DNA of 21,326 nt from an uncultured Actinomycetes bacterium (GTDB lineage: Bacteria; Actinomycetota; Actinomycetes; Nanopelagicales; Nanopelagicaceae), in NCBI GenBank assembly GCA_903939005.1, contig CAJAFH010000109.1:1-21326 (forward strand). Reading direction: 5' to 3'. Position 1 is the stretch's first letter; each line of letters begins with the position of its first letter. Shown here piece after piece: positions 1 through 9,469 of the stretch. The notes under the pieces are model-generated. The model was given only the letters and a program-made list of their open reading frames with translations, had not been told where the DNA came from and made no database searches. The position numbers and the translations under genes were made by a program.

Positions 1-1232
1 AGTTGCTCGATCAGCGCAGTTTTTTCTGGGCCAGTAAATCCCATCGCTAAGAAAACAAAATCGGCTGGTAATTCTTGTTCGGTGCCTGGAACTGGCTCGA
101 ACTTACCATTTTCAAATTTAGTTTCGACCAGCTTTATCGCCCGCAGATTTCCATTGCCATCGCCTAAGAATTCTTCGGTACTAACTGCGAACATTCGATT
201 ATCAAGTTCTTCGTGTGCACTAGATACTCGATAAATCATCGGATACGTAGGCCAAGGTTGCCCAGCTGGACGTTCCTCAGTTGGTCGCGGCATGATCTCA
301 AGCTGAGTAACACTTGCTGCACCTTGGCGAACTGAAGTACCAAGGCAATCAGCACCAGTATCGCCGCCACCGAGAATTACGACGTGCTTACCTGAAACAT
401 TAATTTCTGGTGTCTCGACTTCACCTAAGGCCTGACGATTACCCCAAGGTAAAAATTCCATCGCTTGGTATATGCCCTTAAGTTCACGGCCTGGAACGTT
501 CAGGTCTCGCCACTGAGTTGCGCCAACGGCAAGAACAATTGCATCGTACTTGGTGCGCAATTGTGAACCAGTAAGTTCTACGCCGACATTAACACCTGGG
601 CGAAAACGAGTTCCTTCTTTAGTCATTTGTTCTAAGCGTCGATCGAGAATTGCTTTCTCCATTTTAAATTCAGGAATACCGTAGCGAAGCAAGCCACCAA
701 TTTTGTCGGCGCGATCATAAACGGCAACCGTGTGTCCAGCTCTAGTTAGTTGTTGCGCAGCAGCTAAACCAGCCGGGCCCGAACCAATTACAGCAACAGT
801 CTTGCCAGTTAGGCGGTCAGCTATCAACGGCACGACACTGCCATCTTTAAATGCTTCTTCAATGGTGCGCAGCTCAATTTGCTTGATAGTTACTGCAGTC
901 TTGTTAATTGCAACAACACAAGCGGTTTCGCAAGGTGCTGGGCATAGGCGACCAGTGAATTCAGGGAAGTTATTTGTTGCGTGCAAGCGATCAATTGCTT
1001 CGTTCTTATCCCCGCGCCAAATTAAGTCATTCCACTCTGGAATTAAATTACCAAGTGGGCAACCTGAATGGCAGAACGGAATTCCGCAATCCATGCAACG
1101 GCCAGCTTGCTTTTGCAGATCAGGAAAAGCTTGTTCTTCGTAAACTTCTTTCCAGTCTTTAATGCGCACATCGACTGGGCGACGTGTTGGTAATGCGCGC
1201 TCAGTAGTTAAAAATCCCTTTGGATCAGCCAT
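1..1232 (-). CDS. gltD: Glutamate synthase small subunit GltD (3' end cut off by window)
   Basis: NADPH-dependent beta subunit of glutamate synthase (GOGAT). It oxidises NAD(P)H on FAD and passes electrons through Fe-S clusters to GltB, which turns glutamine plus 2-oxoglutarate into two glutamates. The frame is open from ATG at 1232 to the left edge: 410 codons, with perhaps 70-80 C-terminal residues missing by comparison with the family. Two N-terminal cysteine groups for [4Fe-4S] clusters are visible (C46, C49, C54, C58 and C97, C101, C105). A GxGxxG dinucleotide fold follows at residues 150-155, and a second motif, GGGDTGADC, lies near residue 290. The start overlaps the gltB stop by 8 nt (AATGGCTGAT read in two frames), and a strong ribosome binding site sits inside the gltB end, so the two subunits are translationally coupled. 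I translated the frame through and saw no frameshift. Identification is firm. Confidence 0.97.
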   Translation of the reverse strand, partial: MADPKGFLTTERALPTRRPVDVRIKDWKEVYEEQAFPDLQKQAGRCMDCGIPFCHSGCPLGNLIPEWNDLIWRGDKNEAIDRLHATNNFPEFTGRLCPAPCETACVVAINKTAVTIKQIELRTIEEAFKDGSVVPLIADRLTGKTVAVIGSGPAGLAAAQQLTRAGHTVAVYDRADKIGGLLRYGIPEFKMEKAILDRRLEQMTKEGTRFRPGVNVGVELTGSQLRTKYDAIVLAVGATQWRDLNVPGRELKGIYQAMEFLPWGNRQALGEVETPEINVSGKHVVILGGGDTGADCLGTSVRQGAASVTQLEIMPRPTEERPAGQPWPTYPMIYRVSSAHEELDNRMFAVSTEEFLGDGNGNLRAIKLVETKFENGKFEPVPGTEQELPADFVFLAMGFTGPEKTALIEQ

Positions 1233-4200
1233 TTGCTGCTACCTCCATTACGACTTGATCAACTGGTAAACCTTCGCGAGTAGCCCGTTCAATTGCAGCC
1301 AGCACTCGCGCATAATCACGTGGCATAACTAAAGTGAAGCGAGTTAGCGCAGCTGACCAATTTGCTAATAGCTCTGCTGCAATTTCCGAACCAGTTTCAA
1401 CTTGGAAATCTGAAACTATAGATTTCAAAGTTTCTTTCTGATCTTCAGGCACTGCCATTAGATCAACCATCTCAGTGTTTATATTGGCGCTATCGATATC
1501 GAGCATGAATGCGCGACCACCAGACATGCCAGCTGCAAAGTTTCGGCCAGTGGCGCCGAGAACTACGACAGTGCCACCAGTCATGTATTCGCAACCGTGA
1601 TCACCAATACCTTCAACAATTGCAATCGCCCCAGAGTTACGAACACAGAAACGCTCGCCTACCTTGCCGCGTACATAGATCTTGCCTGAGGTAGCGCCGT
1701 AACCAATAACGTTTCCGGCAATTACATTTGCTTCAGACTTAAATGTTGCTTTTTCATCAGGGCGAACCACAACTGTGCCGCCCGAAATTCCTTTTGCTAC
1801 ATAGTCATTTGAGTCACCATAAAGGCGAATCTTGAGACCACTTGGAATAAATGCACCAAGTGATTGACCAGCTGAGCCGTGCAGAGTCACATCGATGGTG
1901 CCGGCAGGCAAACCATTGCCGCCATAACGACAAGTGATTTCAGCGCCCAACATAGTTCCAACGGTGCGGTTAACATTTCGAACCGGCAGATCAATTTTTA
2001 CTGCCTCACCCTTGTTAAGTGCGAGTTCAGAGAGCTCGATTAACTTGTTATCAAGGGCTGCAGCTAAGCCATGATCTTGCGTTGAAGTGTTGTGTAGTGG
2101 GCTATCAACATCTGGACGCACTAATAATGGTGCTAAATCTAGGCCGGCAGCTTTCCAGTGATTAACCGCATCGCGGGTATCGAGCGATTCCACATGGCCA
2201 ACAGCTTCGAGCAATGTGCGGTATCCGAGCTGAGCTAATAGCGCGCGAACTTCTTCGGCAATGTATTCAAAGAAAGTTTCTACGAATTCTGGCTTGCCGC
2301 TGAAGTTCTTGCGTAGCTCTGGGTTCTGCGTAGCAACACCAACTGGGCAGGTATCAAGATGACATACGCGCATCATGATGCAACCTGAAACAACTAGTGG
2401 TGCTGTGGCAAAACCAAATTCTTCAGCACCGAGAAGAGCTGCGATAACTACATCGCGACCAGTCTTTAACTGACCATCTGCCTGAACGACAATACGATCG
2501 CGCAAATTATTAAGTAGCAGGGTCTGCTGAGTTTCAGCTAAGCCTAGTTCCCAAGGCGCACCTGCATGCTTAAGTGAGGTAAGAGGTGAAGCGCCAGTTC
2601 CGCCATCGTGGCCAGAGATAAGAACAACGTCTGCATGTGCTTTAGAAACACCAGCAGCAACTGTGCCAACACCGACTTCGGCAACTAACTTCACATGAAC
2701 GCGAGCATTCTTATTAGCGTTCTTTAAATCATGAATTAGTTGCGCTAAATCTTCAATTGAATAAATGTCGTGATGCGGTGGTGGTGAAATCAAACCAACG
2801 CCAGGGGTTGAATAACGCACCTTGGCAATCCACGGATAAACCTTGTTTCCAGGCAACTGACCACCTTCGCCTGGTTTAGCGCCTTGCGCGATCTTGATCT
2901 GAATGTCATCAGCATTGACTAGGTAATCTGAAGTTACGCCAAATCGACCAGATGCAACCTGTTTAATTGCAGATCGCTTTGAATCACCATTTGCCTCTTT
3001 CATGTAGCGCGCTGGATCTTCGCCACCTTCACCGGTATTTGATTTAGCACCTAATCGGTTCATAGCAATAGCTAGCGTCTCGTGTGCCTCTTGCGAAATC
3101 GAGCCATATGACATCGCGCCAGTTGAGAAACGTTTTACTATTTCCGAAACCGGTTCAACTTCATCAATTGAAATTGGTTGGCGCACACCGTCAGCAAATT
3201 TGAAGAGGCCGCGTAGCGTCATTAAACGATGGCTTTGCTCATCAACTCGATTGGTATAACGCTGGAAAATATCAAACCGCTTATTGCGAGTTGAATGCTG
3301 CAGGGCAAATACGGTTTCTGGATCAAATAAGTGTGGTTCGCCATCGCGACGCCATGAGTACTCGCCACCAGTAGGTAGACGTTTAGAACCAGGAACTTCT
3401 CCCCCTGGCGGATATGCAATGTGATGACGCGCAATAGTTTCCTGCGCGATCATGTCTAAGCTAATTCCGCCTAAGCGAGAAGTAGTGCCTACAAAGAATT
3501 CATCAACGACTTCTTGGCTAATGCCAATTGCCTCAAACACTTGAGCGCCGGTATATGAAGCGATAGTTGAAATACCCATCTTCGACATAACTTTAAGCAC
3601 ACCTTTACCAAGTGCCTTAATTAAATTACGCACGGCCTTTTCAGGCGCGATACCTGTTATGACACCTTGACGCACTAAATCTTCAGCAGATTCCATAGCT
3701 AGGTATGGGTTTACCGCAGCTGCGCCATAACCAATTAGAAGTGCCACGTGGTGAACTTCGCGCACATCGCCAGCTTCAACAACTAAACCAACTTGGGTGC
3801 GCTTCTTCTCGCGAATCAAATGGTGATGAACTGCAGATGTAAGCAATAAAGATGGAATAGGTGCATCTTCGGCATCGCCATCTCGGTCAGAAAGCACGAT
3901 TAAGTGAGCGCCATCATCGATAGCTTTAGATACTTCGCGCTTAATTTCATCGAGTCGTTTACGAAGTGCTTGACCATCACCATTTACTGGAAATAGCCCG
4001 CGCACAACATATGCCGCTAATTCTGGATACTCGTCGTCAGCATTAACGTGAATGATCTTGGCTAGCTCATCATTATCGATTACTGGGAAAGCTAACGAAA
4101 TTTGACGACAAGAAGCAGGGCCAGGATCAAGCAAGTTATGTTCTGGACCAATTGATCCACCGAGTGAGGTAACTAGCTCTTCGCGAATAGCATCGAGAGG

Positions 4201-5742
4201 TGGGTTAGTAACTTGAGCAAAGAGTTGTGAGAAATAATCGAAGAGCAAACGTGGCTTGGCAGAGATAGCAGCAATTGGTGAATCGCTACCCATCGAACCA
4301 AGTGGTTCGCCACCACTACGCGCCATTGGGGTGATCAAAATTTTCAGATCTTCTTCGGTATAACCGAAGGCACGTTGACGACGAACAACTGATGAGTGTG
4401 GGTAAACAATATGTTCGCGTGAAGGTAGGTCAGCTAATTTAACGATGCCATCTTGTAACCACTGGCCGTAGGTTTCCGCATCTGCTAATGAATCTTTAAT
4501 TTCATCATCTTCGATAATGCGACCGGCAGAAATATCAACTAAGAACATCTTGCCTGGTTGTAAACGTCCCTTGCGAACAATTTCCTCGGGTGCGAAATCT
4601 AGAACGCCTACTTCACTGGCCAAAACAACTAAACCATCTTTAGTTACCCAATATCGAGATGGTCGCAATCCATTGCGATCGAGCACTGCGCCAACTTGAT
4701 TTCCATCAGTGAAAGTTACGCAAGCAGGACCGTCCCAAGGTTCCATAAGAGAGGCATGGAAGGCATAAAAATCACGTCGCTTCTGCGACATTGTGGTGTG
4801 ATTTTCCCAAGCTTCTGGAATCATCATCAAAACTGCATGTGGCAATGAGCGACCGCCCAAGTAAAGCAATTCAAGAACTTCATCAAAGGAAGCTGAATCA
4901 GAGCCAGACATTTCAACTATTGGGAACAACCGCTTGAAGTCACCTGGAATCACATCGGATTCAAGTAGTGATTCACGAGCACGCATCCAGTTACGGTTTC
5001 CCTTAACTGTATTGATTTCACCATTATGCGCAATGAAGCGGTATGGGTGAGCTAGCGGCCATGATGGGAAGGTATTTGTAGAAAAACGAGAGTGAACAAG
5101 TGCAAGGGGTGATTTAACGCGAGCATCACTTAAATCAGGGAAAAATTCTTCAAGTTGCCCGGTAGTCAACATGCCTTTGTAAACAATGGTCTGGGCTGAA
5201 AGTGATGGGAAATAAACATCTAACGAATGCTCAACTCGCTTGCGCAGACAAAATGCCAAGCGGTCTAGCGCGATACCGGATTCACCATTTGCGCCAGCAA
5301 GGAATAGTTGTTCAAACTTTGGCATAACGCCAAGGGCAGTTTTTCCCAGTGCAGCGGAATTAATTGGTAGTTCGCGCCAACCTAATACAACTAAACCTTC
5401 TTCAGCTGCGATCGCTGCAATTTCATTTTGGAAATCAAAACTTTGACCAACAAATGCAATACCTGTTGCATAACTTCCGGCAGCTGGCAATTTAAATCCC
5501 GCAACAGCTTGATAAAATTCATCAGGCACGCGAATTAAAATTCCAGCACCGTCACCGCTATCTGGTTCAGCTCCTGATGCGCCGCGATGTTCAAGATTAC
5601 GAAGTGCAGTTAGTGCTTGAGCAACAATTTCGTGAGTGGCAACTTTATTTAGAGTAGCAACCATTGCAACGCCGCATGCATCATGCTCGTTTGCTGGGTC
5701 ATAAAGACCTTGTGCTGGTGGAAACTCTTTTGGGATAGCCAT
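1225..5742 (-). CDS. gltB: Glutamate synthase large subunit GltB
   Basis: Alpha subunit of glutamate synthase, 1505 residues, the usual length for the family. It starts with a short propeptide ending before Cys23 (HDACGVAM). In the family this cysteine becomes the N-terminal nucleophile of the class II glutaminase domain, which occupies roughly the first 430 residues. The central region is followed by the FMN-binding synthase barrel, with GEGGEDPAR and [12 protein letters not shown] motifs. The cysteines of the [3Fe-4S] cluster are C1121, C1127 and C1132 ([15 protein letters not shown]). The C-terminal 250 or so residues form the glycine-rich GXGXG beta-helix domain. The ATG at 5742 is the only sensible start: an in-frame TGA lies upstream with no ATG, GTG or TTG in between. 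No Shine-Dalgarno is correctly spaced; AAAGGA ends 15 nt before the ATG. It is first in a two-gene operon with gltD. Confidence 0.98.
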   Translation of the reverse strand: MAIPKEFPPAQGLYDPANEHDACGVAMVATLNKVATHEIVAQALTALRNLEHRGASGAEPDSGDGAGILIRVPDEFYQAVAGFKLPAAGSYATGIAFVGQSFDFQNEIAAIAAEEGLVVLGWRELPINSAALGKTALGVMPKFEQLFLAGANGESGIALDRLAFCLRKRVEHSLDVYFPSLSAQTIVYKGMLTTGQLEEFFPDLSDARVKSPLALVHSRFSTNTFPSWPLAHPYRFIAHNGEINTVKGNRNWMRARESLLESDVIPGDFKRLFPIVEMSGSDSASFDEVLELLYLGGRSLPHAVLMMIPEAWENHTTMSQKRRDFYAFHASLMEPWDGPACVTFTDGNQVGAVLDRNGLRPSRYWVTKDGLVVLASEVGVLDFAPEEIVRKGRLQPGKMFLVDISAGRIIEDDEIKDSLADAETYGQWLQDGIVKLADLPSREHIVYPHSSVVRRQRAFGYTEEDLKILITPMARSGGEPLGSMGSDSPIAAISAKPRLLFDYFSQLFAQVTNPPLDAIREELVTSLGGSIGPEHNLLDPGPASCRQISLAFPVIDNDELAKIIHVNADDEYPELAAYVVRGLFPVNGDGQALRKRLDEIKREVSKAIDDGAHLIVLSDRDGDAEDAPIPSLLLTSAVHHHLIREKKRTQVGLVVEAGDVREVHHVALLIGYGAAAVNPYLAMESAEDLVRQGVITGIAPEKAVRNLIKALGKGVLKVMSKMGISTIASYTGAQVFEAIGISQEVVDEFFVGTTSRLGGISLDMIAQETIARHHIAYPPGGEVPGSKRLPTGGEYSWRRDGEPHLFDPETVFALQHSTRNKRFDIFQRYTNRVDEQSHRLMTLRGLFKFADGVRQPISIDEVEPVSEIVKRFSTGAMSYGSISQEAHETLAIAMNRLGAKSNTGEGGEDPARYMKEANGDSKRSAIKQVASGRFGVTSDYLVNADDIQIKIAQGAKPGEGGQLPGNKVYPWIAKVRYSTPGVGLISPPPHHDIYSIEDLAQLIHDLKNANKNARVHVKLVAEVGVGTVAAGVSKAHADVVLISGHDGGTGASPLTSLKHAGAPWELGLAETQQTLLLNNLRDRIVVQADGQLKTGRDVVIAALLGAEEFGFATAPLVVSGCIMMRVCHLDTCPVGVATQNPELRKNFSGKPEFVETFFEYIAEEVRALLAQLGYRTLLEAVGHVESLDTRDAVNHWKAAGLDLAPLLVRPDVDSPLHNTSTQDHGLAAALDNKLIELSELALNKGEAVKIDLPVRNVNRTVGTMLGAEITCRYGGNGLPAGTIDVTLHGSAGQSLGAFIPSGLKIRLYGDSNDYVAKGISGGTVVVRPDEKATFKSEANVIAGNVIGYGATSGKIYVRGKVGERFCVRNSGAIAIVEGIGDHGCEYMTGGTVVVLGATGRNFAAGMSGGRAFMLDIDSANINTEMVDLMAVPEDQKETLKSIVSDFQVETGSEIAAELLANWSAALTRFTLVMPRDYARVLAAIERATREGLPVDQVVMEVAANG
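1241..1246 (-). promoter_or_regulatory. Ribosome binding site of gltD inside gltB
   Basis: On the minus strand the sequence GGAGGT lies 8 nt before the gltD ATG at 1232. It is the strongest Shine-Dalgarno match noticed in the window. It lies within the last codons of gltB and fixes the gltD start. It would let GltD be made at high rate from the same message as GltB, in keeping with a multi-subunit enzyme. Confidence 0.8.
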
Positions 5743-5769
5743 TAGGTTGTCGCCAGATCCTTTGCTACT

Positions 5770-5803
5770 AGTTGTCTTGTGCCGCTTAATTCACGGGACA
5801 ACT
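5770..5803 (-). other. Larger hairpin in gltB leader with alternative partner
   Basis: On the minus strand AGTTGTC (5803-5797) pairs perfectly with GACAACT (5776-5770). Inside are a symmetrical 2x2 internal loop and a GTG/CAC stem around a 10-nt loop. A second GACAAC copy at 5751-5746, four bases before the gltB start codon, could pair with the same GTTGTC arm instead. The region could therefore fold in two exclusive ways, or the dyad could be a protein operator. No terminator-like T-run follows. Confidence 0.5.
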
Positions 5804-5854
5804 TTGGCCCTGGTCGTACTGTTTCTCGGTCTTCGAGATGGGTAAGGGTAGCAA
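5786..5854 (-). CDS. Possible 22-codon leader peptide upstream of gltB (tentative)
   Basis: A short open frame starts at TTG (5854) after an in-frame TAG and ends with TAA at 5788-5786. It would encode [20 protein letters not shown] plus VN, with three glutamines at codons 12, 15 and 17. Its weak Shine-Dalgarno is the AGG of TAGG, seven bases before the TTG. Its last codons run through the 5' arm of the GTTGTC/GACAAC hairpin, so ribosomes on it would disturb that fold. A 22-codon open frame is expected by chance fairly often and TTG starts are a minority, so this is only a candidate. Confidence 0.2.
   Translation of the reverse strand: MLPLPISKTEKQYDQGQSCPVN
5824..5838 (-). other. Short hairpin in gltB leader
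   Basis: On the minus strand TCTCG and CGAGA form a perfect 5-bp stem around the loop AAGAC. No run of T follows, so it is not an obvious intrinsic terminator. It lies about 20 nt upstream of the larger hairpin in the same leader. Confidence 0.5.
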
Positions 5855-5941
5855 TTTAGCCTAGGAAAAGGTAAGCCTGTTCCGATTTATTCGAGGGAAT
5901 TGATGTGATCTACGTCGGGCGAGTTAGATGCCGCTTGTTAT

Positions 5942-6652
5942 CTAGATTCCGCTTAGGTGAGCAAAGTGACCGATGCCTGCGGTAATTGCCATACCTAAGC
6001 AGCCGCCAATCATCACTCGCACGGTGGGTTTCAAAACAGAGGCACCTGATGAGCGGGCGCTGATGATGCCGGTAGCTAACAGCCCAGCCATCGTGAAACC
6101 AACAATGCTAACCGCGACCGCACCAGCAGTCGGTGCGAATGCGCCGGCAAATGGAATTAGACCACCCACTGTAAAACTTAGCGCCGATGCAACCGCTGCT
6201 TGAACCGGGCGTGCTTTGGTACTTTCAAATTGACCTAGCTCATCGCGAAGATGTGCTTCAAGCGGATCTTTGGCATGCATCTGCTCTACAACTTCGCGAG
6301 CTAACTCTCGAGTTAGGCCGCGGTGTACATAGATTTCAACTAGTTCAAGAAATTCGCCTTCAGGATCTGCAGCTAAATGTTCAATCTCAAGTAAGCGATC
6401 CGATTCTTCGACATCATTTTGGGCGCGCACTGAAACATATTCACCAACTGCCATCGACATCGCACCCGCTGAAATTCCAGCAATGCCAGCTGTGATTAAG
6501 AAACTATCTTCAACCCGAGCTGCCGCTAAGCCAATCATTAAAGAGGCAGTTGAAACTAAGCCATCGTTTGCGCCAAGTACGGCAGCTCGCAACCAGCCCG
6601 CACGATGAGTGCGGTGATGTAAGTTTCTTTGGTAAACATCCTCTAACGCCAT
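5942..6652 (-). CDS. VIT/CCC1-family iron/manganese transporter
   Basis: Membrane protein of 236 residues resembling the VIT1/CCC1 family, which moves Fe2+ or Mn2+ out of the cytosol. The N-terminal signature is clear (HRAGWLRAAVLGANDGLVST, residues 16-35) and leads into the first membrane segment. A second lies near 52-70, ending in the conserved GEYVSVRAQND stretch. A hydrophilic region at about 80-150 is rich in Glu and His (EIEHLAADPEGEF), matching the cytosolic metal-binding domain. Three hydrophobic segments follow to the C-terminus. It starts 9 nt after the lgt stop and is the last gene of the long run. Family assignment is strong; the metal and direction of transport are inferred from the family. 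Confidence 0.88.
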   Translation of the reverse strand: MALEDVYQRNLHHRTHRAGWLRAAVLGANDGLVSTASLMIGLAAARVEDSFLITAGIAGISAGAMSMAVGEYVSVRAQNDVEESDRLLEIEHLAADPEGEFLELVEIYVHRGLTRELAREVVEQMHAKDPLEAHLRDELGQFESTKARPVQAAVASALSFTVGGLIPFAGAFAPTAGAVAVSIVGFTMAGLLATGIISARSSGASVLKPTVRVMIGGCLGMAITAGIGHFAHLSGI

Positions 6653-6661
6653 ATTGAAATA

Positions 6662-7489
6662 CTACCCGATTTCAGTCTCTTTCTGGCGAGCGAAACGAAG
6701 CGCCAGCATGCTCGCAATCAGACCAACGATTAGCGCAGTCCATAAATTAACCCGCAAACCTAGGATTGTGTTTGCATCATCAATGCGCAGAGATTCAATG
6801 GCAAATCTGCCCACGCAATAAAGTGCGACGTAAATAGCAAAACTTTGTCCCGCCTTTAGCTTTGGCGTCAGCCAAATCAGCAGCGCTGCTATCAAAAGGC
6901 ACCAGATTGCTTCATAAAGAAAAGTCGGATGAAAACTTTCAAATTTGAGATAGCCAATCGGGCGTTTAGATAGTGGTATTTCAAGAGCCCAAGGCCCAGA
7001 AAATGGCCGGCCGAAAAGTTCACCATTAAACCAATTTCCGATTCGACCAATAGCTTGCGCAATCAAAATGCCGGGTGCCAGAGCATCTAAAAATAAGCGA
7101 AAACTTGGTAGTTCTAAACCTTTTGCGCGCTTTCGATAGCCAAACCAAGCAGCTAGTGCGCCTAATGAAATAGCGCCCCAAATACCTAAACCGCCTTCAT
7201 AAATCTTTAACGCATCAATTGGATTTCCATTTTTACCGAAGTATTGCGCAGGTGATGTAATCACGTGATAGATACGCCCACCGATGATGCCAGCTGGAAC
7301 CGCATAAATTGCTACATCGGCAACGACCCCGATTGATTGCTCGCTGTTATTTGCATATGCACGGTAACGCTTGTTGCCTAGCCAAATAGCAACGGCAACG
7401 CCAACGATTATGCATAAGGCATAGTAATGAACAGTAAGCGGCCCAATTCCGATCGCCGAATTACTTGGCGTAGGAATTGAAGAAAGCAT
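6662..7489 (-). CDS. lgt: Prolipoprotein diacylglyceryl transferase Lgt
   Basis: Integral membrane enzyme of 275 residues. It transfers diacylglycerol from phosphatidylglycerol to the lipobox cysteine of prelipoproteins, the first step of lipoprotein maturation. The Lgt signature is intact at residues 148-160 (GRIGNWFNGELFG), including the Arg149 and Asn152 that correspond to essential residues in the E. coli enzyme. Other conserved stretches are HYYAL near residue 21, GGLGIWGAISLG near 99-110 and GRFAIESLRID in the C-terminal third. About seven hydrophobic segments are visible. ATG at 7489 follows the stop of the DsbA-like gene by 3 nt, and the VIT-family gene follows. Lgt sits next to trp genes in many actinobacteria, so the context supports the call. 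Confidence 0.96.
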   Translation of the reverse strand: MLSSIPTPSNSAIGIGPLTVHYYALCIIVGVAVAIWLGNKRYRAYANNSEQSIGVVADVAIYAVPAGIIGGRIYHVITSPAQYFGKNGNPIDALKIYEGGLGIWGAISLGALAAWFGYRKRAKGLELPSFRLFLDALAPGILIAQAIGRIGNWFNGELFGRPFSGPWALEIPLSKRPIGYLKFESFHPTFLYEAIWCLLIAALLIWLTPKLKAGQSFAIYVALYCVGRFAIESLRIDDANTILGLRVNLWTALIVGLIASMLALRFARQKETEIG

Positions 7490-7492
7490 TAA

Positions 7493-8161
7493 TTAGCCTG
7501 CAATAGCTTTAGCAAATGCCTCGACATTGAAGTATTCGGTATTACGGTCAATCTCTTTACCGTTTACAAATACTGTTGGTGTCGAATTAACATTTGCTTT
7601 TGCGCCAGCTTCGGCAACATTCTTAACCCAGTCAGAATATCCACCATTATCAACGCAAGCGGCGAACTTAGGTGAGTCAATTCCGATTGCTGCACCAATG
7701 CTCTTCAAGAATGTTGCATCGATTGCACCAGCATTCTCAGCTGGCTGATTGGCATAGAACGCTTTGTGGAAAGCCAAGAACTTATTCTCATCGGCTGCAC
7801 ATGCTGAGGCGTTAGCGGCCAAAATTGATTCGGTACCTAGGAATGAGAGCACGTGATAAACAACTTTGGCTTTCTTCTCTTCAATTGCTTTCTCTAGCGT
7901 GATTCCATTGATCGCTTCAAAGCGAGCACATACTGGGCACTGGAAATCTTCGTAGATATCAATGGTTGGAACATTTGGCACATCTGCGTTAAAGACAATT
8001 CCGTAACCATCATCTTTAGAAACACTTGAAGGTATCGCCGCAGTTGTCGAGCCCTTTGAACCAAAGTATGAGAAGGAAGCGCCAACTACGACAACTAAAG
8101 CAACCATTCCGATTACTAAATTGCGAGTGAACTTATCTCCACCAGATGAACTAGTTGCCAT
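7493..8161 (-). CDS. Membrane-anchored DsbA-like thiol oxidoreductase
   Basis: Extracytoplasmic thioredoxin-fold protein of 222 residues. A short cytoplasmic N-terminus leads into an uncleaved-looking membrane anchor at about 14-33. The thioredoxin domain carries the CPVC active site (Cys75, Cys78, after EDFQ) and the matching cis-proline loop TPT at 194-196. Cys121 and Cys169 could form a second, structural disulfide, as in some actinobacterial DsbA-like proteins. It probably introduces or shuffles disulfides in exported proteins. The start is backed by AAGGAG at 8176-8171, 9 nt before the ATG, and the stop of the MauE-like gene lies 4 nt upstream. That gene is the likely redox partner. A disulfide reductase or isomerase role cannot be excluded. 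Confidence 0.88.
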   Translation of the reverse strand: MATSSSGGDKFTRNLVIGMVALVVVVGASFSYFGSKGSTTAAIPSSVSKDDGYGIVFNADVPNVPTIDIYEDFQCPVCARFEAINGITLEKAIEEKKAKVVYHVLSFLGTESILAANASACAADENKFLAFHKAFYANQPAENAGAIDATFLKSIGAAIGIDSPKFAACVDNGGYSDWVKNVAEAGAKANVNSTPTVFVNGKEIDRNTEYFNVEAFAKAIAG

Positions 8162-8165
8162 TGAC

Positions 8166-8663
8166 TTACTCTCCTTGGGTTTTCGTGAATTTTTCTACTG
8201 CAAATCTAGTCAAAGGGTAGCGAAATAAATATAAACCTAACAATGCTAAGCCAGTATCGCGCAGGATTTCGCTCAAATATTTCGTCTCACTTGGGTCCAC
8301 GGTGCCACCCCCGCCGAAGCATCCGCAATCAATTGAGAGGCCACGTGCCCAAGCCTGAGAAATTGCTGCGATAAAGACGACCATTAAAGCGCCACCGAAG
8401 AACGCAGAGATTCGTACCGCAATTCCTAAGATCAAAAGAACGCCTAAGCCAACCTCGAACCAAGGCAGAAAAATTCCGAGGAAATTTGCTAACGGAATCG
8501 GAAGTACTTCATAAGCCCGTACTGCCATCTGAGATTTAGCAGGTGTGAAAATTTTCAACCAGCCGGCCGCAAAAAGCACGCCACCTAAAGTTAAGCGAGA
8601 AAGGAGTCCAAACCAACTGCCGTATTTACCTAATGCAAATTTATCAATTAAGTTAAGAATCAT
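8166..8663 (-). CDS. MauE/DoxX-like membrane protein
   Basis: Small integral membrane protein of 165 residues with about four hydrophobic segments (roughly 18-40, 59-80, 84-104 and 136-148). It resembles the MauE branch of DoxX-like proteins, named for methylamine utilisation. The most telling motif is DCGCFGGGG at 112-120, with a vicinal-type cysteine pair Cys113/Cys115 in the loop before the last segment. MauE is thought to help disulfide formation during methylamine dehydrogenase maturation. Here it is directly upstream of a DsbA-like gene, so I infer that it passes electrons from that oxidoreductase to the membrane. ATG at 8663 overlaps the trpA stop by 4 nt. Family assignment is good; the role is inferred. 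Confidence 0.8.
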   Translation of the reverse strand: MILNLIDKFALGKYGSWFGLLSRLTLGGVLFAAGWLKIFTPAKSQMAVRAYEVLPIPLANFLGIFLPWFEVGLGVLLILGIAVRISAFFGGALMVVFIAAISQAWARGLSIDCGCFGGGGTVDPSETKYLSEILRDTGLALLGLYLFRYPLTRFAVEKFTKTQGE

Positions 8664-9469
8664 CTAGCTTCACGAACTCCTTTAGCTAACTCACTGGCTA
8701 AATGCGCGACTGCTACCAGACCGCTCTCTTCATCTGGAGCATCTTGAATCGCTTTAATAAATGCGGAGCCAACAATTACGCCGTCGGCAAAGGCGGCAAC
8801 TTCTTTGGCTTGTTCACGATTAGAAACGCCAAGGCCAACACTGATTGGTTTATCGCTAACTTTGCGCAAGCGCGCCACTAATTCACCGGCACCACTTGAA
8901 ATTCCAGATCGGGCACCTGTTACGCCCATCAAGCTAGCTGCATAAATAAATCCGCCACATTGATCGGTAACTTTTACTAAACGCTCAGGCTTAGTACTCG
9001 GTGCAACAACGTAAATTGGATTGATTGAACTGGAGTTGACCGCAGCACGCCATTCATCTGATTCTTCAATGGTTAAATCTGGCGTAATAACACCGGAGCC
9101 ACCATTGTCGGCAATTGCTTGGGCAAACTTCGCTGCACCATATTTTTCAATTGGATTCCAGTAAGTCATTACTACTGCTGCAACACCTTGATCAGTTGCA
9201 TGCTTAAGCGCTGCAAAAACTTCAGTGACGCCGGTTCCATTTTCTAGGGCCTGTGTTGCTGCTGCTTGAATAGTCGGGCCATCCATTACTGGGTCGCTAT
9301 ATGGGTAGCCAATTTCAATCGCATCTACCCCAGCCTTTGCCAGTGTTTCAATTACTTTATGACAACCTGCTTGTGAAGGAAAACCAGCTGGAATATAGGC
9401 AATTAACGCTGCGCGATTTTCAGCGCGAGTTTTAACAAATAGTTGATCAAGTGCCGTATTGGTGCTCAC
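8660..9469 (-). CDS. trpA: Tryptophan synthase alpha subunit
   Basis: Alpha subunit of tryptophan synthase, 269 residues. It cleaves indole-3-glycerol phosphate to indole and glyceraldehyde 3-phosphate, and channels indole to TrpB. The catalytic acids are Glu52 and Asp63 in the stretch IEIGYPYSDPVMDGPT (51-66), matching Glu49 and Asp60 of the Salmonella protein. The phosphate-binding SVGLGVSNREQ segment is present near the C-terminus. The start is GTG, whose first base is the last base of the trpB TAG stop, so translation is coupled to trpB. The stop overlaps the next ATG by 4 nt. Confidence 0.98.
   Translation of the reverse strand: MSTNTALDQLFVKTRAENRAALIAYIPAGFPSQAGCHKVIETLAKAGVDAIEIGYPYSDPVMDGPTIQAAATQALENGTGVTEVFAALKHATDQGVAAVVMTYWNPIEKYGAAKFAQAIADNGGSGVITPDLTIEESDEWRAAVNSSSINPIYVVAPSTKPERLVKVTDQCGGFIYAASLMGVTGARSGISSGAGELVARLRKVSDKPISVGLGVSNREQAKEVAAFADGVIVGSAFIKAIQDAPDEESGLVAVAHLASELAKGVREAR

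Larger units (their letters stand above)
5743..5941 (-). promoter_or_regulatory. gltB leader / intergenic region
   Basis: These 199 nt between the VIT-family stop and the gltB ATG form the only long non-coding stretch in the window. I see no Rho-independent terminator after the VIT gene: a weak ATCTA/TAGAT inverted repeat lacks a T-run. A weak -10-like hexamer, TAAATT at 5853-5858 (minus strand), has no good -35. Two perfect-arm hairpins lie at 5824-5838 and 5770-5803. The tract does not match the glutamine riboswitch motifs I know from cyanobacteria. The gltBD transcript probably begins here, or the leader separates gltBD from the supra-operon. The exact promoter is uncertain. Confidence 0.55.

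Noticed and set aside
730..1143. 137-codon open frame on the plus strand opposite gltD.
   Set aside because: It lies fully antisense to an intact, conserved gene, its protein is low-complexity and resembles no family, and no ribosome binding site supports it.
5743..5880. Resemblance of the gltB leader (minus strand) to the middle of 5S rRNA: CCCATCTCGAA and ACCAGGGCCAAAG at about the right spacing.
   Set aside because: The comparison is from memory and patchy, the 5S helices (notably helix III) do not form, and the position directly before gltB is not an rRNA context. Chance similarity is more likely.
5905..5930. ATCTA/TAGAT inverted repeat just after the VIT-family stop, considered as a terminator.
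   Set aside because: Only 5 bp with a 13-nt loop and no following T-run on the minus strand.
5743..5941. Known glutamine riboswitch (glnA or downstream-peptide motif) ahead of gltB.
   Set aside because: The conserved core of those motifs, as I know it, is not present.
5973..6495. Two overlapping plus-strand frames opposite the VIT-family gene.
   Set aside because: Both mirror the codon pattern of the real gene and have no family resemblance.
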